From NCBI RefSeq assembly GCF_003334855.1, contig NZ_QOWE01000003.1, positions 124,001 through 188,000 on the forward strand: a stretch of 64,000 nt of DNA. Direction: 5' to 3'. The position numbers and the translations under genes are program-made. This stretch comes from Larkinella punicea (GTDB taxonomy: Bacteria; Bacteroidota; Bacteroidia; Cytophagales; Spirosomataceae). Position 1 is the first letter of the stretch. Every line of letters begins with the position of its first letter. This document shows, one piece after another, positions 61,702 through 64,000 of the stretch. A model generated the notes under the pieces. That model did not search any database, had not been told where the DNA came from, and worked only from the letters and a program-made list of their open reading frames with translations.

Positions 61702-62607
61702 ATGCTTTTTCTGTTCCTAAGCATCCTGCTTTCGGTCGTTTTGCTGCTTAATTTCCGGCTTTTCCCCCGCTATCGGGTCAATACCGTTCAGGCTATCGTT
61801 TTCAACTACCCGGTGTGTTTCCTGACCGGTTTTCTGCTGCTGCCCCGCAACCAGCCTTTTTCCATCGATTTCTCCCAAACCTGGACGTGGCTGGCCCTGG
61901 GTCTGGGTGTTGGGTTCATCATCACGTTCATCCTGTCGGGTCTGTCGACGCAGCGAATGGGCATCACGGCCACATCGCTGGCCAACAACATGTCGCTGGT
62001 GATTCCGGTTTGTTTCAGTCTGTTCGTCTTTCAAACCGGTGGAAAAACCTTCGATGCGCTGAATTACCTGGGGTTAATTCTGGCCGTGGTGGCCGTCGGA
62101 TTAAGCACGTACAAGAAGCAGGAAGGCCAAACCGTGAAAGCCCTGGGCTGGAATACACTCTTGCCAGTGGCGGTTTTTGTGCTCTACGGCGTCACCAATA
62201 CGATGATCAATTACATGAACATCCGGTATATTCCATCGACTGATCAAACGTTGCAGGTGACGTTGACCATGGTACTGGGTGCCATTGCTGCCGGTCTGGT
62301 GTTGCTATCGAGCCGATTGATTCTTGATAAAGAAAAGATTGAACGCCAGACCTTCGTGGGAGCCATCACCCTGGGCATTCCGAATTTCCTGAGTTTTTAC
62401 ACCCTGTTGCTGGCACTTTCCGAATTTGGTGGCAACGGTGCTTTCGTCTATCCGCTCTATAACATCGGTGTCATTCTGGTGGCAGCCTTGGCGGCCCTGC
62501 TCTTTTTCAAAGAAAAACTGCTGGTCGTCAACCAGATCGGGCTGGCACTCGCCATTCTGGCCATTGGTTTAATCTCCTGGCAGGAACTGGCTCAAATGAT
62601 GCATTAA
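61702..62607 (+). CDS. EamA/DMT-family transporter
   Basis: A 301-residue membrane protein with ten helices in two EamA halves (about 1-140 and 150-300), typical of drug/metabolite transporters. The stretches ATSLANNMSLVIPV and LSEFGGNGAFVYPLYN are characteristic of the group. It may carry a small metabolite; the substrate is unknown. The N-terminus MLFLFLSILLSVVLLL fits a first helix. It is followed by a long inverted repeat. Confidence 0.88.
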   Translation: MLFLFLSILLSVVLLLNFRLFPRYRVNTVQAIVFNYPVCFLTGFLLLPRNQPFSIDFSQTWTWLALGLGVGFIITFILSGLSTQRMGITATSLANNMSLVIPVCFSLFVFQTGGKTFDALNYLGLILAVVAVGLSTYKKQEGQTVKALGWNTLLPVAVFVLYGVTNTMINYMNIRYIPSTDQTLQVTLTMVLGAIAAGLVLLSSRLILDKEKIERQTFVGAITLGIPNFLSFYTLLLALSEFGGNGAFVYPLYNIGVILVAALAALLFFKEKLLVVNQIGLALAILAIGLISWQELAQMMH

Positions 62608-62611
62608 ACGG

Positions 62612-62708
62612 TTGGATGGGAACGCGGATGGAACGGAATTAAACGGATTTACACCGATTAAAATCCGTTTTAATCCCTTCCATCCGCTCAATCCGTGTTC
62701 CCATCCAA
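62612..62708. repeat. Imperfect long inverted repeat after the EamA gene
   Basis: TTGGATGGGAAC (62612-62623) pairs with GTTCCCATCCAA (62697-62708). The inner part has AAACGGATTT (62641-62650) against AAATCCGTTT (62661-62670), with unequal stretches in between. The arms have diverged by insertions. It lies between two co-directional genes. Confidence 0.75.
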
Positions 62709-62761
62709 ACTCTTCACCCAATATTTCTGTTACTCCGAAAAACCTTCCAACTGTTTTCTTT

Positions 62762-64000
62762 GTGAATACCGAAACCAAGAGCGGTCAGATTTTTGACTGG
62801 ATTACCCTGCGACGGCTTTATGCCTTTGTAAAACCGTACCAGCTCCAATTTTACGGGCTTATTCTGATTATTCTGTTGAGTGCGGTGCTGGCTCCCGTTG
62901 GCCCCTTGCTGATTCGCTACACCATCGACTCCAAAATTGCCACCGGCGATTATCCGGGCCTGACCAAAATGCTGATTCTGATGATCGGGATTCTGGTTTT
63001 GCAGGGCATCATTCAGTTTTTCAATACCTATCTCTCCGGCTGGCTGGGACAGAATGTGATTCGGGATATCCGGGTTCAGCTCTACCAGAAAGTCCTGAAA
63101 CTCCGGCTGAAATTTTTCGATAACACGCCCATTGGCCGACTGGTAACCCGTACCATTTCGGACGTTGAAACGCTTTCTGACGTCTTCAGCGAAGGCATGG
63201 CCGCCATTGTAGGCGATATTCTGCAACTGGTGCTGATCATCGCCGTCATGTTTTACACCGACTGGCGGCTTTCGGCCATCAGTTTGTCGATGATTCCGCT
63301 GATGTTACTGAGTACGTACGTCTTCAAGGAAAAGATCAAAGTATCGTTCAATGAAGTGCGGACCGCCGTGGCCAACCTCAGTTCGTTTGTGCAGGAGCAC
63401 ATTACCGGCATGAACATCGTGCAGATTTTTGGCAGCGAAAAGATTGAAGAGGAGAAGTTCCGGAACATCAACGACGAACACCGGAAAGCCAACATCCGGT
63501 CGATCTGGTACTATTCCGTCTATTATCCGGTGGCCGATATTCTGTCGGCAGCCGCAACGGGCCTGGTGGTCTGGTACGGTGCCAAAGCCATTCTGAACCA
63601 GGAGGTTACCTACGGAACGGTGACGGCTTTCATCATGTTCATCAACCTGTTTTTTCGCCCCATCCGGATGCTCGCCGACCGCTTCAACACCCTGCAAATG
63701 GGCATTGTGAGCACCGACCGGATTCTGAAACTGCTGGACAGTGATGATTTTACGCCCAACACCGGGACGTATGCGCCCGCAACCTGGCGGGGTGAGGTGG
63801 AGTTTAAAAACGTCTGGTTTGCCTACAACGACGATAACTACGTTTTGAAAGACATCAACTTTACCGTGAAAGAAGGCGAAACCGTTGCCTTTGTCGGCGC
63901 TACGGGGGCCGGGAAGTCGTCCATTATCAACTTGTTAAGCCGGTTTTACGACATCAATCGGGGAGAGATCAAAATCGACGGCATCGAGGTACATGAGTAT
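62762..64000 (+). CDS. ABC exporter, membrane and ATPase fusion (3' end outside window)
   Basis: An MsbA-like half-transporter with a membrane domain of six helices (about 20-320) and the start of the ATPase domain (from about 340), with Walker A GATGAGKSSI near residue 380. The 413 visible residues run off the window. No ATG is visible nearby in frame, so GTG 62762 is chosen (VNTETKSGQIFDW). Members export lipids, drugs or peptides. The gene shares an intergenic inverted repeat with the EamA gene. Confidence 0.88.
   Translation, partial: MNTETKSGQIFDWITLRRLYAFVKPYQLQFYGLILIILLSAVLAPVGPLLIRYTIDSKIATGDYPGLTKMLILMIGILVLQGIIQFFNTYLSGWLGQNVIRDIRVQLYQKVLKLRLKFFDNTPIGRLVTRTISDVETLSDVFSEGMAAIVGDILQLVLIIAVMFYTDWRLSAISLSMIPLMLLSTYVFKEKIKVSFNEVRTAVANLSSFVQEHITGMNIVQIFGSEKIEEEKFRNINDEHRKANIRSIWYYSVYYPVADILSAAATGLVVWYGAKAILNQEVTYGTVTAFIMFINLFFRPIRMLADRFNTLQMGIVSTDRILKLLDSDDFTPNTGTYAPATWRGEVEFKNVWFAYNDDNYVLKDINFTVKEGETVAFVGATGAGKSSIINLLSRFYDINRGEIKIDGIEVHEY

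Noticed and set aside
18101-62708. The idea that the inverted repeats are CRISPR repeats or insertion sequence ends
   Set aside because: The copies are single, differ in sequence, have no regular spacers and enclose only loops of 1-79 bases without a transposase gene; no cas genes are present.

Overview
This is 64 kb of the chromosome of a Bacteroidota bacterium, most likely Cytophagales and close to Spirosoma or Larkinella; the genus is an inference from protein resemblance alone. The supporting signs are Bacteroidota-type -7 promoter elements (TAnnTTTG), genes without strong Shine-Dalgarno sequences, a Na+-NQR operon, a TonB-type transducer, Bacteroidota versions of ClpP, Tex and the nos cluster, and many small proteins I know only from this group. 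Both edges cut genes: nqrC on the left and an ABC exporter on the right. I see no phage, no intact insertion sequence, no CRISPR array and no rRNA. One tRNA (Ala, GGC) is present.

Layout. 1-4.5 kb: nqrCDEF and apbE, with a convergent nqrM-like gene; this is the sodium-pumping respiratory NADH dehydrogenase and its flavin and iron maturation factors. 4.6-6.4 kb: a CBS-domain protein and an NhaD-type Na+/H+ antiporter, so sodium handling continues. 6.4-16.3 kb: a secreted GH144-like enzyme, a TonB-family protein, carboxynorspermidine decarboxylase, a periplasmic binding lipoprotein, a PQQ dehydrogenase with a cytochrome c domain, and small enzymes beside a GlxA-type regulator. 16.4-31.7 kb: housekeeping genes (pyrG, yidC, hemL, hisS, pgi) mixed with envelope genes (a TPR and binding-domain protein, glycosyltransferase, epimerase, methyltransferase, beta-barrel protein, GH25 muramidase). 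31.9-38.9 kb: a 1-Cys peroxiredoxin, a NarX/NarL-like two-component pair, the tRNA, a sigma factor with a tiny partner and a divergent ClpP, a NUDIX protein and an NlpC/P60 lipoprotein. 38.9-53 kb: tex, a cold-shock protein, a small Rof-like protein, NudK and DeoR, a metallo-beta-lactamase-fold protein, two convergent L,D-transpeptidases, a beta-helix protein, EcsC, an FKBP isomerase and a fasciclin protein. 52.6-61.6 kb: a nitrogen-oxide module with an Rrf2 (NsrR-like) regulator and the RIC iron-sulfur repair protein on the minus strand. Divergent from these is a clade II nitrous oxide reductase operon: cytochrome c, nosZ, a membrane-NosL fusion, nosD, nosF, nosY and an NnrS-like protein. 61.7-64 kb: an EamA transporter and an ABC exporter.

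The most unusual signal is not in the genes. Between many of them lie long, often perfect inverted repeats with arms of 14 to 42 bp. They occur in convergent and in co-directional gaps, most lack a U-tract, several share the word AAATGTAAAAG, and one contains a stop codon. Other points worth following are three genes with a TATTTTTG box exactly 4 nt before the ATG (probably leaderless mRNAs), an FNR-like palindrome centred near -41.5 of the predicted nos promoter, the membrane-NosL fusion, a ClpP with an altered nucleophile elbow beside a sigma factor, and a terminator whose U-tract abuts a start codon.
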